A stretch of DNA of 64,000 bases from contig VWZL01002022.1 in NCBI GenBank assembly GCA_013396915.1, positions 186,001 through 250,000 on the forward strand. Reading direction: 5' to 3'. The notes under the pieces were generated by a model, which worked only from the letters and a program-made list of their open reading frames with translations, had not been told where the DNA came from and did not search any database. How positions within the stretch are numbered: position 1 is the stretch's first letter; every line of letters begins with the position of its first letter. Shown here one piece after another: positions 1 to 13,083 of the stretch. The position numbers and the translations under genes were made by a program. This DNA comes from Stercorarius parasiticus. Lineage: Eukaryota > Chordata > Aves > Charadriiformes > Stercorariidae.

Positions 1-3000
1 GCTGCTTAAGTAACAATAAGTATTTTAGCCTTTCACCTTTGAATCTAATGTGGTTTCTTGTGACCTAATATAGCATAGTAGCAAATTTCAGGCTGGAATT
101 CCAACCTTTGTTGAGGTAATTCAATTCATGCAACAGGAAAGAGTACTGAAAAGGAAGGCCCATCTATGCTGTAGTTTTCTACATAAAGTAAAGAAAAACA
201 CAGCTTTGGCAATCTTATTTGTCAGTAATCCACATTATACTTATTCACAGAATCTGACCGGGTAAGGTGACAGTCACAAACAAAGAGCTTTGCTTTAGTG
301 GTTTTGACTATTTTTTTTTTAATAGGTAAGATTTGGTCTAGAGTATTTTTCTTGAAAACGGTAGTAACTGAATGGACTTTATTAGGAGCATAGGAATATT
401 ATTATGGATGTAAAATGATCCCAATTGGAAATGAGTTACAAAATTTAGTTCACAGTCTGAAAACAACATTTCATTGTATGCTGTTCTTTTCTGTACTTAG
501 GCTTTGTGATGCGTATGCAAGTACTTTGTCATATTTTGCATCCCTTTCTTAGCATTAACAAAAGAATTACCATAGCTCTTATGCATCTAAATTAAAGTTT
601 AAATTTGTATTAACTGGTTACTTCAGACCTACCATTTTAAGGTACATTCCGTGTAATAGATTCAAGTACACATCTTTTGCTGGAGTTCCTCAGACTTCTA
701 GTTGGAAGAAAGATATTTGGTGAACAAGGAAGGAAGTACCAGAAGAGAGAAAATGCTACTATGATTTTAATACAGCAGCAAGAGTACAAGCTAACACTTT
801 CTGATAGTACTGAGCAGGTCACCTAACCCAGACTTTATGCAAGCAGTCAGTAGTTACATGCTCATTGTACGGGAGTTAGTTTGAAACAAAACATCCTGAT
901 GTGCAGAGCAAACTGGTACCCACAGTGGTGCTCTGAACAAATACATTCATGCTACAAGGGACCACGAAGAATTTTGAACTGCCTGATGCATAATTTTGTG
1001 GTGTCTCTCTATGAAAGATGAAAGCTTGGATTTACTTGGAGTTGGGCTCCTAGTTCTGCTGAGAAACTCTTTAAAGGTGATTACATGGATTGTTTGTTCT
1101 GGAGTAAAAGGGATTTTCACCAGTTGACAGGTGTCTCTAAAGATTTGATTATGTTTCTGTGTTTTGGACCCTAACTTCCTCCTAATTGGTGCATATCAAG
1201 TACAGATAATGCTCTTAGGTGTTAATTTCTTCAGGTTAGTGTTGTGAAGCTTCTAGCTTAAAGTCATTATGAAATAAAGGGCTAAAGGGGAGAAATGGGG
1301 TTTGTGATTTAAGTTTATTTGCACAAATTAATGGCTAGTTTTGGAGACTAGGGACACAAAGCAGACGAAAAATCTTGGAGATGAGTGTGCAGTTTTTCAT
1401 TTCCACCGCCCCATCATGATAATACGTGTACTCACTACTTGAGTGTGGGACTAATATTTCCTTGCTCTAGGAACTGCCAACAACAACGTGTAGAGGAATT
1501 AACATGATTAACATGAGCTGAACCTCTTCCATAGCCTGAGTGCAGAATGAATATTGTTTGGACTTCAGCATTCAGTCTTCATGACACAGCTACCTGCAGC
1601 AGCAGGGGAGCTTACAGCAGTGACTGTACTGTAGTTGTTTCTGGCACCCTATCCTTACAGGAAACAACTAAACACTGAGGAAAAATCAGATTTGTGTGTT
1701 ATGAATGGTTAAATACTTTTTCATCTTGTTTTGTCTTTGCTCTTAGTTTCTGATTGATGTTGTATTGTTTGTAACAGTAATTAGTGTCTAAAAATCTCTA
1801 CATTTTTACAACCAGTTTTTATTATTTTTTCTAATAAACATAGCTAACAGGTTGCCTTCATGTCACAGAGGTGTTGTGAAATTGAATTAACACCTGTGAA
1901 ACAATTGTAGTGATGAATGTTACAGGAAAGTCCACAAGGAAACATAATGCTGGAGCTGGGGCAGGGCTCAAACAATAGTAAATAAAGTGTAAGACCTCAT
2001 TTTGAGCTATGAAGTGATAATAAAAATGGAACAGTGTAGAACAATGCATTGTGGTTATTAGGTGCACATATCCATACACTGAATGAAAGAGAAGGTCATG
2101 TAATTGAGAAAAAAATATCAAAAACTATATAACAGAAGAAAGCACATAATAGAGAGTTGTGAAGACTCTGCCTGAACCAAAACTGAAAATGCAATCTAAA
2201 TTAAATAATTTCCTTAAAATTTTAGTTTTTACCTTTTCAATACATTAATATCCTTTTAAACTTCCTTTCTCTAGGGAGTACACCTTCATAGAAAGAAAAT
2301 AAACTGTGTTTGTGTAATATTGGTAATAAAACCATTTTAAATTATGATGGTGCTGTCCATGCAGGACAAGTCAAATCTATTTTTTCTTCTCTTTCAGGTG
2401 TTTCTGATAAATCAATATTCTCAAAATAGGTGAAATCATACATAATCCAACTGAAAAGAACAATTAAGTATTCTGGCAAATGTCATGACAGACACGAATT
2501 ATAGACCCCTAAGCAGAACCCAACGGCAAGAGAAGGATTTCTGCTACATATCTTACTGTATTGAATTACTAATGAGAGCTTATAAATTTAACTAAAATTA
2601 TGGAAAGTTAATAAAATAATAACGGCTTTTGATTTCATTAACTTCTCAGGTGCTTATATGGCCCCAGTAGCCATAGAAGAGGACTACCTCTCACTCTGTA
2701 ATTAAGTACCATTGGAAGAGATTTCTGAGTTAAGAGGGTATAATACTTCTATCCTTACTGTTTGGCAAATTGACCACCAAAGACTAAGATGTATTGGACA
2801 AATAACATAGCTGGGAATTAAAAGCCAACTCTGCCTCACCCAAATGAACATCATAATCTCTCCATCCTTGAGGACCCAAGATATTTAAAACTAGCAAAGT
2901 ATTTCTGAATATTTTTGGAATCAGTTCAGTTTCTGCCTAAAATTGTGACTCACCAGGGGAACTAAGATTTGTGTTATTATGTTAATATTTGCAAAGTAAT

Positions 3001-6000
3001 TCTTTACCTGAAACCTTTCTGATAATCTAGTAAATTTAAAATGTTTAATGTCTTTTAACACAACCCCTCTTTGTCTAAATCAATGTGTTTCTTTGGTAGA
3101 AGAAAGCAAATAGTTTGAGTCCTGCTGATAGAATGATGGTCACAGCAGATAATATTTATCTTACGATATGAGAAGTATTGATGTTGCAGCTGATGCTGGT
3201 ACTAAGCAATTGTAAAGAAATGGACAGATAAGTAATCAAGGGTATTTCACATTGACTTCTCCAGCAGGTTTGAAAACATGGAAGTTTACTTAAACAATAA
3301 AAATTGAGTAAATGAAATAAAATTGAAAAGATTTATGTTTCATTCCAATGTCCTGAAAATGGAATGGGCATATAGCATCTCATCTTCCTCTAAGCTATCA
3401 CATAGAAAACCATAATTTGGGTGCGTTTTTTTTGTTTGTTTTTAAAGGCACTTAGTGGTAATTTTTTTTTTTTCTTTTTTAAATTAAAGCTCTAAAAATT
3501 ACCTTTCCACTCTGTGGACTGCACTTCTTCCCATGGCTCGTTTACCCTGCAGTGCTATTTACATTCTTGCTGCTGTACTCCAGGCTGAGACTGTCAGTTG
3601 TGCTTTCCTTTCACTGACAAAGAGAGAAATCCCATGGTTGCCACTGTCAAGAACATTTCTCTGCCTTCATTCCACAGGGACATCAACAAGATGTCTGATC
3701 CTTCTCTATGCGCTCCTCTGTCATAGGGGTGATCACCTAAGCTTGGGCTGCCTTTACTTCTTCCTTCCATTGACAGCCACTGCTTGACATGTTATCATCA
3801 TGCATGCAGAATCCTGCTCTTCTCGTGTGCAAAGGTCTAACTGAACAATAAAAACCTTCAGTCAGTCCTTCCACCTCCCAGGCACTGGGAAAAAAATATA
3901 TAACTGAGCAATAGCCAGTGTCTCAGAATCAGACTCTGAAATGATTTCTAGTTCTTGACAAGAGGGAAATATAAAGTTTAGAAAAGTAACCTAGAAGAAA
4001 CAGTAATACGTTATGCTACTTATTTTATTTATATATGGCCCAGCATGTCCTAATTAATACGTACTATTTCCAGGACAGAGATAATGTTGTTTTAATTTAC
4101 ATAGAGTTCCTATAAAACATTGTACAAAACTGTAGCAAAACTGAAAAAAAAATCTGGCAAGGTCAAATTCTGTGTACATAAAATGATTTCACTCCTCCGG
4201 CTTATGTTCAAGGTATTCTTTAATTACCAGTCAGTCTGGAACAGGACCCACCACTGAACATACCTTTCAAATTCTAGAATCAGCTAATTCTCCCTCATCT
4301 TCCATCCCTGCACCTTTGCTCTTTTCTTCCCCTTCTGACTAGCAGTGTCTCACCAATTCATCCTTACTGCCTAAGTGGTCTCTCCTGTCCCTCTTTATTC
4401 CCCTGGACATTTACTATTTCCAGATATGATCAGATCTAGTTTTTGAGAGATCCCAGGAAAAAAAAAACAAACAAAAAAACTTGGTTCAAAGTCAAGGACT
4501 TCGCATTGAGAACACTTTGCCATCAGTGTCCTCCTGTTCGTTTATCACCATGAAGGGGCTTTTAGCTGAAGTACCTTAGGTCACTTCAGCTTTGCAGGAG
4601 ACACCAAAAGAGACAGTCTGTTTCTTGCAAAGATGAGTCCCAAACCATTTAAAAAATGATTTCAAAGGTCAAAACAAACTATCCTTTGCATGAAATGCAA
4701 CTTAAAAAGTGGGCTGGGATGTTCTTCTCCATCTACAAACCGTAAGTGATTTGAAGGCATGCCCCATGTAGAAAGCATTGCAATAATCTTCAGTCGAGGT
4801 AACAAATGTGGAGAAAAAGAAGATTGTCTCCTTGCAAAATATTGAAGTGAGCCCACTTGACAGCCACTGTTGCCGAACCCAGTACGACTTGCAATAGAGT
4901 GCTACCCCCTGAGCTCAGTACCTCACAACAGTGACTGGAAAAGCACCAGGCATTGTATTAGCACTCAAGTCAACATAGCTGTCCAAGTAATTCAGTTCTG
5001 TTTCTTCTTGGTTGATTGCATCATGACCATGTAAGCAGAATCTAATCCTATAATTGTCTTCATGTTAGTATCTATCCATTAATCTTGCATTAATTTATAT
5101 TTGGACTTTTCCTTCAGCTGAATATGTTTAATTTTCTCTTTGGTGTTTTTCAAATGCTTTCCATGAAGTCTAACTTATTCTTTCTTTTCTTGCTCTACTT
5201 TATCTTGTTTTTTTCCTTACTACCTTATTTCTCTTTGTTCCCCTGAATTGTTCCCTTTCTCTTACCTATTCTTTTTATTTCATTTTTGTAATTTAATCTA
5301 TCTCCCTTTCCCACTCCAAGCATTTCCCCCACTTTGCTATCCATTCAGCCCACCAGAACTATTCCCTTCTGATAGTTCAGCCCATAGTACTCATTTCCTT
5401 TTCCCATTCTAGTTCATTGATAATGAATAATGCATTCCTTTGCAATTTCAAATCTAACCCATTTTAGTTTACTCTCAAGTAGCCGAGACTGAGCAAGAAA
5501 AGAAGAGAAATTAATTGCATTCCACTGGAATCAGAATACAAGCAACTGAGCAAAACTTGGAAGTGGAAAAGTAGAAAAATGGAATGAAATTAAACGAAGT
5601 GAGAGATGGACTAGAAAGTAGTAGTGGGTAAAATTAAGCACACACTTCTATGAAAGGGCTACACAAATGCTTGGCAAAGTGACTGAACTGGAAACAGACC
5701 AGGGAATCAAGGCCAGTGAGCTAGAAATTGAAAGGAGTAAATACGGCCCAAATTCAAACTGAGAGAAGAAAAAGTTCTCCACAGGAGAGGGACTAAACCT
5801 GGTGACACAAGGGACAAAAAAAAATAAAAGGTTTTAATATCTTCAGTTCCCACTGTGAGCAGTGTTTCTGTTTACTACCTAGTAAGTGATAACTCTGCAG
5901 CTCAGTAGAGAGAAAATGCTTTATTACAAATATACTTGGTGTGTAATTAGAATTGTAGCACAGCTAATGCAACGTAAGCATCAGCCTATTTGAGGAGTAG

Positions 6001-6537
6001 TTGTATTGCTGCTAGAACAGGCATATGAGAATGCTTAATATTTCAGCTTAGTGAGGAAAAGACTCTTGAACATCTGATTATTCTTTGATCTTGCTCCTAT
6101 CGGTTATATTGTGAAATCTGGCTTTCCTTTAAACTGCAGATAATTTGATTGTCATAAACTGGCAGTATAGTTTTGATTACATTGTTGCAATAAAAATGTA
6201 CCTAAATTGGTTTCAATGGAATTCTGACACCTGTTTGTTAAATATTGTTAAATACCTTCATTGAGCCAAAAGCCTGAGAATTACTTCAATTGAAGCTGAC
6301 TCACAAATGTGGAAAAAAACAAAACTAGCTGCTAGTGTTGTAATACTGTCTGTATACTGTAGTAGGTATGTAGACTACATTGTTGTAACGTGCTCTCTTT
6401 TAAATATAGCATGGTGAGAAATTCAAGGAAGGTGCAAAACTGACCCAAGAATATCCTTAGTGTGTTCAATTTACAGATAGGTCCCTGAAACATTCAGGTT
6501 ACTAATGTTTAGATACGTATAGCATTGGACCTAGCCA
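1..6537. other. Unique AT-rich DNA, no gene seen
   Basis: No frame longer than 87 codons, no recognisable protein, RNA gene or young repeat. There are short poly-T and poly-A runs around 310-320, 3427-3480 and 4459-4480. The one structural feature is a composition change: roughly 5100-5480 is strongly C/T-rich on this strand, and about 5480-5830 is A/G-rich. The stretch looks like intron or intergenic DNA. Confidence 0.7.
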
Positions 6538-7094
6538 TCAGGACAAGAGACAGCAATGTGCTTTTGTGGCAAAGGTGTCTAATGGTATCCTGGGCTGCAT
6601 TAGGAGGAATGTTGCCTGCAGGTAAAGGGAGGCAATCCTTCCTTTCTGCTCAGCACTGGTGTGGCCACACCTGGAGTACTGAGTCCAGTTCTGGGCTCCT
6701 CAGTACAAGAAAGACATAGATGAACTGGAGAAAGCCCAGCAAAGGGCCTTAAAGATGATGAAAGGACCAGAGCATCTCACATATAAGGGAAGGCTGGGAG
6801 AGCTGAGACTGTTCAGCCTGGAGAAGAGAAGGCTGAGGGGAATCTTATCAATGTATATACATACCTGAAGGGAGGGCACAAAGAAGATGGAGACAGACTC
6901 TTTTCAGCGGTGCCCAATGACAGCACTAACAGAGATCCAGCACAGGTTGCCCAGGGAGGTTGTGGAGTCTCCATCCTTGGAGAAATTCAAAAGCCATCTG
7001 GAATGGTCCTGGCCAACTGTCTGTAGCTGACCCTGCTTGAGTAGAGGGCTTGGACCAAATGACCCCCAGAGTTCAACCTCAATCATTCTGTGAT
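6538..7094 (+). mobile_element. CR1 LINE, 5'-truncated, with internal deletion
   Basis: This is a 3' fragment of a CR1 non-LTR retrotransposon in sense orientation. Recognised CR1 blocks occur in order: GGTATCCTGGGCTGCATTAG near 6584, a stretch encoding the HTWSTES-like part of reverse transcriptase (TGGAGTACTGAGTCCAGTTC near 6672), AGCCTGGAGAAGAGAAGGCT near 6815, then CAGGTTGCCCAGGGAGG near 6942 and the 3' end CATTCTGTGAT at 7094. About 85 bases of the usual CR1 sequence are missing near 6920-6940, where the segment between the 'GTGCCCAATGACAG' block and the 'GCACAGGTTGCC' block is collapsed. The reading frame is broken by stops and indels, so the copy is dead. Family assignment is confident; subfamily is not determined. 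Confidence 0.95.
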
Positions 7095-9340
7095 CAGCCC
7101 TCCTGTTGGTATCTGACTAACATTGTTCAAGACTTGGGCTCAGCACTGCAGTGGAAGCAATTACTAGGCAAGATCTCAGCCTGTATCTCTCAAGTCTGAA
7201 ACGGGTGCTGTAACAAGAAAACCTTTTTTTTTTTCCTATTAGGCATTTTGCTCTCTTGTTGAATCTGCTGAAGACCTGCTGCCTGTCTTTATTTTCAGCT
7301 AATATAACTGGGATATGTGCAGGGGAAAATGGATTAAGGCAAACAAAATTCTGTCCACTTGTTCTACTGTGCTAATGAGCATTTTGACTACATTTGGAAT
7401 ATTTTACTACTTGCTGTTAAAAGAGAATTCATTCGTTTACTGCAAACTCATTGTAAAGTTCCACATTTAAATTAAAACATTTTAAAAGAGATAATATCAA
7501 TTGCTATTTTCCACTTGTTTTTTATTGATACAATTTTTGAGTTAACCATCAATAAACAGCATACAAAACTGAAAATTTCTGTATGGATATATATTGGTAT
7601 TTTTTATCTCTAAATGGATACTCTTATCTGTCAGTTCACAAGCAGTTCTCCTGGCTTGTAAAAATCTTACTGCTTCTCAATTAATCATAGAGCAGCAAAG
7701 ACTGGAAAAGGAGAAGAAAAAGAAAAATACCTGAAAGTAGCACTAATTTTGCCTATAATGCCTTACCTCTGTGACAAAAACATTTTGAAGCACCTCTGTT
7801 AAGTGTGACACTTAGGTTCACCGTATCTCTGTTACGTAAAGTACCATTTAGGCATCACATTTTCTACAGAGACACAGTTAAATGTGTTAGAAATTTTCCT
7901 AAAGTGAGATGAAGCTTGGCTTTGACAAGATTTTCAAACAGAATGCTTTGAGGTTTTGGGTAAGCTTAGGAAAGGTTCAAGCTGAAACTTGGTCTTCAGT
8001 GTATATAAAGTAAAAATCCAGGTACGTACTGTGGTCCTGGGTCAAAACCTTATCTTGAATTGGTTGGGAGGAAGAAAGATTCATTCAGTGGGTTGGGTTT
8101 TTCTTTCCTCAGACAAAAGCTTAATCTAAATTTTTCTCATCTATTTCTATAGTGGCTTGGAAAAAAGGGGGAGGATTAAGAATCTCAAAACTTGTCAAAA
8201 TCCTCTCCCTCACTCCCACTCCCATTAAAAAAAAAAAATCTAGTTGAATTTGAGCATCTTGTCAAAATGATAAATATGCCAGCAAAGAGTCACCCTTGCC
8301 CATGCCTTTCCCAGAGAAATCCCTAAAGTCCAGTGACAAGCTTTCATGGAAAAGTGGTATATTCTTGGGCAGAGAATCTACTGGTAAGATGTTGCAAAGC
8401 AAGGACACCATATGTAGCTTGCTGCAGTTTCTAACCAGTGGTAGGATTTCATAAGCTGCACTTACAGAGAAACTCTGTTTCTGAAGAGATTCTGAAGAGA
8501 AGATACTAAGATGTGGAATAGTGGGTGGACAGCTGTTGTAGTGTGATTTTTGAGGCATGGGTTTGGGCCAATGTTAGGAATAGGACTGACTGAATTCTGA
8601 ACTTGTTTGACTACAGTCTAAAATGTTTATTCATTTCAGCTCAGCTGTACTTTTGGGAGGATTTTGGTTGCATGCCCAATAAGCAGTACAGCTGCTTATT
8701 GCAGTACAGCACCATAGTGGTAGCTAGAAGAGAAAACTCATATGGAATAAATATCACTTAAATGAGTCTGTAGGCATGTTGTGTAGCCACCAGAATGGCA
8801 TGTCAAGTCAAATCCCTCAAAGTCTGGGCAACAGCAAAGTGCAATTTATGAAAAATAAAACAAAAATTCTCCAATGGACCTCTGAAAGGTGCTTGTGGAA
8901 TCAAGGACTTTTTCTAACAGTGCTGTGGGACCATGGGGAAAAGCCCCTTGCACCCACCACCGGCCAGCTGCCTACTGGCCTGTGTCTGAGCAAAATCCCA
9001 TCATCCTCAGAAGAGTTGCTAGGCAACAGCTGGTCATAAAATTGTGAACATATTTTTGAATTTTTTTCCGTCACTCTTATACAGGTGAAATGCTATATTT
9101 TGTTAGGTTGATATTATAGCTTCGAGATTCAGAGTTATTTTCAGCTGTGCTGTTGAAATAACTATGAAATAAGCTTAGGGAAGGTGAAAATACACTTTGA
9201 TATGTAAGCACTGAAAAATATATCTTCACGTTCAAAATATTTGTTTGCCATTACGTATTCCTAAACCACTATCATCCATAATATGCAAAAGGACTATGGT
9301 GCATCTATTTCGAAATCTGGAAGTTTTATTCCAAGATTTA
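7095..9340. other. Unique DNA between two CR1 copies
   Basis: AT-rich sequence with short homopolymers (poly-T near 7225, poly-A near 8227). The two longest frames, about 98 codons minus strand at 8262-8558 and 87 codons plus strand at 8776-9039, have no recognisable domain and look like chance frames. Nothing else is visible. Confidence 0.65.
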
Positions 9341-9972
9341 ATCATAGAATCATAGAATGGTCTCCGTTGGAAGGCATCTTTCAGATCATCGAGTACAACC
9401 GTCAACCTAACACTGACAAAAATCGTTGCTAAACTATACCACTAAGCATCACATCTACACATCTTTTAAATACCTCCAGGGATGACAACTCAACCACTTC
9501 CCTGGGCAGCCTGTTCCAATGTTTGATAACCCTTTCAGTGAAGAAATTTTTCCTAATATCCAATCTAAACCTCCCCTGGAGCAACTTGAGGCCATTTCCA
9601 CTCATCCTATCGCCTGTCACTTGAGAGAAGAGTCCAACCCCCACCTCTCTACAACCTCCTTTCAGGTAGTTGTAGACAGTGAGAAGGTCTCCCCCCAGCC
9701 TCCTTTTCTCCAGGCCAAACAATCCCAGTTCCCTCAGCTGCTCCTCACAGGACTTGTTTTCCAGACCCTTCACCAGCTTCGTTGCCCTTCTCTGGGCACA
9801 CTCCAGCACCTCAATGTCTTTCTTGTAGTGAGGAGTCCAAAACTGGACACAGTACTCAAGGTGAGGCCTCACCAGTGCCGAGCACACGGGGACGATCACT
9901 TCCCTAGTCCTGCTCACCACACTGTTCCTGATACAGGCCAGGATGTTGTTGTCCTTCTTGGCCACCTGGTCA
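9341..9972 (-). mobile_element. CR1 LINE, 5'-truncated, reading frame still open
   Basis: CR1 retrotransposon fragment on the minus strand. On the plus strand it begins with the octamer tail (ATAGAATC ATAGAATG at 9344-9359), the hallmark of a CR1 3' end. It runs to about 9972, where the 'TTCTTGGCCACCTGG' block ends and unrelated sequence starts, so the 5' end is truncated. It encodes the C-terminal end of ORF2 (endonuclease/reverse transcriptase polyprotein) and retains a frame without stops over its whole coding part. Insertion of this type follows target-primed reverse transcription; no clear target-site duplication was found. Confidence 0.97.
9429..9965 (-). pseudogene. CR1 ORF2 C-terminal remnant (178 codons, uninterrupted)
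   Basis: This is the C-terminal part of the CR1 ORF2 protein, downstream of the catalytic reverse-transcriptase motifs. Typical blocks in order: [18 protein letters not shown] around residues 33-50, [18 protein letters not shown] around 77-94, NYLKGG near 99-104, [19 protein letters not shown] around 132-150, and LPREVVE just after. The frame has no stop or frameshift over 178 codons and ends at its own stop at 9429, which suggests a relatively young copy. The apparent start is a GTG inside the truncated element, not a real initiation site. There is no catalytic domain, so no enzymatic function is expected. Confidence 0.9.
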
Positions 9973-10441
9973 ATTGACTCTTTTATAAATGGAATAGATT
10001 TTTAATTATTTTAGCCACCTTCATAGTTCCTGTGATGTTCATTAACTACAGCTTTGTCCCTCACAAGATCCCCTATGGTATTCTGCTAAGGTCTCAGCTG
10101 TGCAAATCTGAGTTTCTTTCAGATAAGAAAGTGAAATCCTCTGTCTCCAGACTTGAATTTACAGTCGTGGTCCCCTTATCCTTCCAGCACACCTTAGGAT
10201 ACCTAACACAAAGTTGGTAGTTGCCCTATGGCTTGCATAAGAATAACAATGGAGTTCATCTATGATCAGCCAGCTTTTGGAAAATTTGGTGCTATTTATT
10301 TAAGGGTGAAAAAAGACACCATAGAAAAGTGTATCACAAAGCAATCTCTCTGCAGTTAATTGCACATCAGCTGCACATGGTACAGGTAAAAAGAAGTCAT
10401 TTGTTTCTCTAGTCTGTGTTGTGAGCTTTTCCCACTTTTCC
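9973..10441. other. Unique DNA, no gene seen
   Basis: Short AT-rich gap between the CR1 5' breakpoint and a candidate minus-strand exon. A 62-codon plus-strand frame at 10032-10220 has no recognisable features. Confidence 0.6.
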
Positions 10442-10690
10442 TCAGATATGGGCTGACCTTTCTTTAGTCCTTCCACCAAGTTCTATGTGATGCTTTTTAA
10501 ACTGAAGCAAATTGTTTTCCCAGGCTGCAGGAAGGATAGGCTTTGTCTCCTTCACCTTCCTGTAGTAACCCAGGATATCAAAGCTATCACATTTGTAGCA
10601 GTGGTACATTTCGGCAAAATCATACATATAAATCTGTAAGTATGATTCAGAACAATAATCTTCAAAGTGTTCATACTTGCAAAGTCTCAC
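10442..10690 (-). CDS. Candidate protein-coding exon, product unknown
   Basis: This minus-strand frame of 82 codons reads more like real protein than its surroundings: it is rich in Tyr, Glu, Asp, Lys and Cys, with a compact stretch MYHCYKCDSFDILGYYRK around residues 28-45 and LPAAWENNLLQFKKHH around 53-68. It lacks the Leu/Ser/Phe bias of the chance frames nearby. On the minus strand it is preceded by TTTTAACAG, a possible splice acceptor, and an in-frame TAA lies just upstream, which fits an exon edge. It either ends at its own TGA (10442) or splices out at AAAG|GTCAGC, with the last exon base at 10458. I do not recognise the family. The first codon is GTG, so this is not a start. A cautionary point is that CAG|GTGAGA at the same place also looks like a donor. 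Could be an exon, a decayed retrocopy or chance. Confidence 0.4.
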   Translation of the reverse strand: MRLCKYEHFEDYCSESYLQIYMYDFAEMYHCYKCDSFDILGYYRKVKETKPILPAAWENNLLQFKKHHIELGGRTKERSAHI

Positions 10691-13083
10691 CTGTTAAAAG
10701 CATCAAAAATAGCTTTTAAAGATTAAATTAGTGTCAAAAGTTGGGATTTTCAGCACTGAAAGAATAGGTGTAATGGTTTACACCAGTTCAGGAAAATTGC
10801 AACACCTCTTTGTGTGAGTTGAGCTAAAGATACTGAAGAAAATATTGTCACCGTTTGGTCTCCATAGGTTGCAAGAATGGTAGCTGAATGACCCTATCTA
10901 TCAGCAGAACTCAAGGGTTAGAAGCATGTTCAGGTTTAGGTTCCCCATTAATCCTCATGCAAAATGTTTCTACATGATTTGGTGTGTTCTTGTGTTTCCT
11001 AAGCCCCTTAGAGGTGCTGACCTACTACTGAATAAGCTGAATTTAGGCCCTAAGTGCACGTGTAACTTTAATTCACAGGAAGTATTTTGGTCAAGGTTGT
11101 GAGCTAGTCATCAGCCGGGTTACAGTGTGGCCCCAAAATATCACTTGCTATAACAGAAGGTACAGTGGTACCTTCCACATATAGCACTGTTTCAAACTGT
11201 GACAGAAATCTTCTCTACTGAAACTGAAAACTTTAACTTCACCTTTCAAAAAAATGACATTTATATCTTGCCTGCTGTAATAGCTAATAATAGTTACTTG
11301 TCTGCTACTAGCTGACAAAGCTCATTTGCAAGTTGCAAGACAGCTCTTTTCACATGAGTTTCCCCAAATCAGCTGGTTACCCTAAAACCAAACAGTAATG
11401 ATTTTACTACTGTGGGGCAACAGAGGGGAAATGACATGATAGTTTTCCACTGAATGAGGCCAGAACTGAGGAAGAGTCACAGTATTTTTATAACTCCAGG
11501 ATCAAATGGAAAACATTTTTATTTTACCTGTAAGCAGGCAGGGGGGTTTGTGGCTATGGTCTCAGTATGCACACCCCAGTCAGTTCTAAATGTGTAATCA
11601 GTTCATTCCCTTTGGGCTACTTGACTTATCTAAATATTAATCTTCTTTTCACATATAATGTTACAGGATTCATAATTATACTACCTTCCCACTCAATCCC
11701 TATAAAGACGCTACAGACTGAGGGTGGAATTCATTACTGTCTTAGTACGATCTCAGCCTCCATTTATGCAAGTTTTAAACTGAATTTACCTATGTCAACA
11801 AGTAAATAAATATTCTAACAGTTTCTTGTGTTTTACTGGATTAAAGAAGATTTCTTTTATAGTGAGGTGAACAAGGGCAGTTTGTTGCAGCACAGGATTA
11901 AAGAAGCATGAAGTAAAACAAAATTTCACAGCTCTGCAACATATCTGATTACTGTTAAAAAGAAATATTAAATGAAACAATTGTTAATGGCTACCCAATT
12001 GATAGCACAGAGATACATCACTTAGAAAAGTTGAACTTTTTAATTGTTATAACCCCACCACTGCCATATTAGTGACAGTTTTTTTTACATTGCAGTATAT
12101 AAATAAATCAATATTATGACAGGTGTCACTATACCAAGTATCTATAGTTAAGTATAGGTATCAGAGACTGCCTCTCACCTTTACACTGCAATGCTGCAGT
12201 GCAGCTGCTGAACAAAACAGAAGTATCCAACACCCCCTGCCATTTCTACACCACTTCTGCACACTCAATGGGTTCAAGCTAACTTGCATAATTGATATTC
12301 TTCCACATTAATTACATAATATGTACTACAGTTGACTTCTAGGAATTATTGGCTCAGGCATGAGGTATGGCAACAGAAAAGTAAAGTAATTTTTCAGTAG
12401 CTGCTATGTGACTAAGTAATTGTCTCAAAACTGATTTGTTGCTTAAATTCCAACCCTCTGATTTAGATGCTTTATTTAGAGTTTAACTTACTAATTCTCC
12501 ACAGAAACTGTCTCAGACTCACTCTCTGGTTGGTAAAAAAAGGGAAAAAAACAACCACCAGACAAACCAATCACAATTCTGAGACTCCTTAATGTTCAAG
12601 GAAGTGAATTTAAAGAAGATTATACCCTTATTTTTACATCTTAATAAGTGAATTCGGGAAAAAAAGCTCTGTTCCAAACTCTGTCTTTCTCCTGCTGGGT
12701 ATTTGGGAGTACTAATTACTTAGCTGAGTTCTCTCTTTTACCCCCCCTTTTTTTTTAATTTTTATTTTGCTAGACCCCTGCAAAACAGTACTCTTCATAG
12801 CAACATCCAAGTTCTGTTGACATTATTAATTGTAACCCCCAACATATCTTGAAAGTGTCTTAGGAAGGATGACATAATGCAGATATTTAGTCTTACGGTA
12901 AGTGTTACTAAAACCTATAAAATAAATCAGTTGTTTCAGTTTTTGAGTCTGAAACAGTTGCATCTTGTCAGTGTTTTCACTGCAAACTGAAACACACCAA
13001 AGGCCTCAATGTGCTCAAGTCTTTTCAGGACTTAACATCACCTGTGCAATTGTGTCAGCTTGCTGAAGAACACCTTCATTTGG
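10691..13083. other. Unique AT-rich DNA, no gene seen
   Basis: Intron-like or intergenic sequence. Frames at 11567-11809 (+), 11795-11980 (-) and 12123-12311 (+) are 60-80 codons, hydrophobic and featureless. A C7/T9 homopolymer junction lies near 12740-12760. Confidence 0.6.

Noticed and set aside
9519..9977. 152-codon plus-strand frame
   Set aside because: It is the opposite-strand shadow of the CR1 ORF2 remnant.
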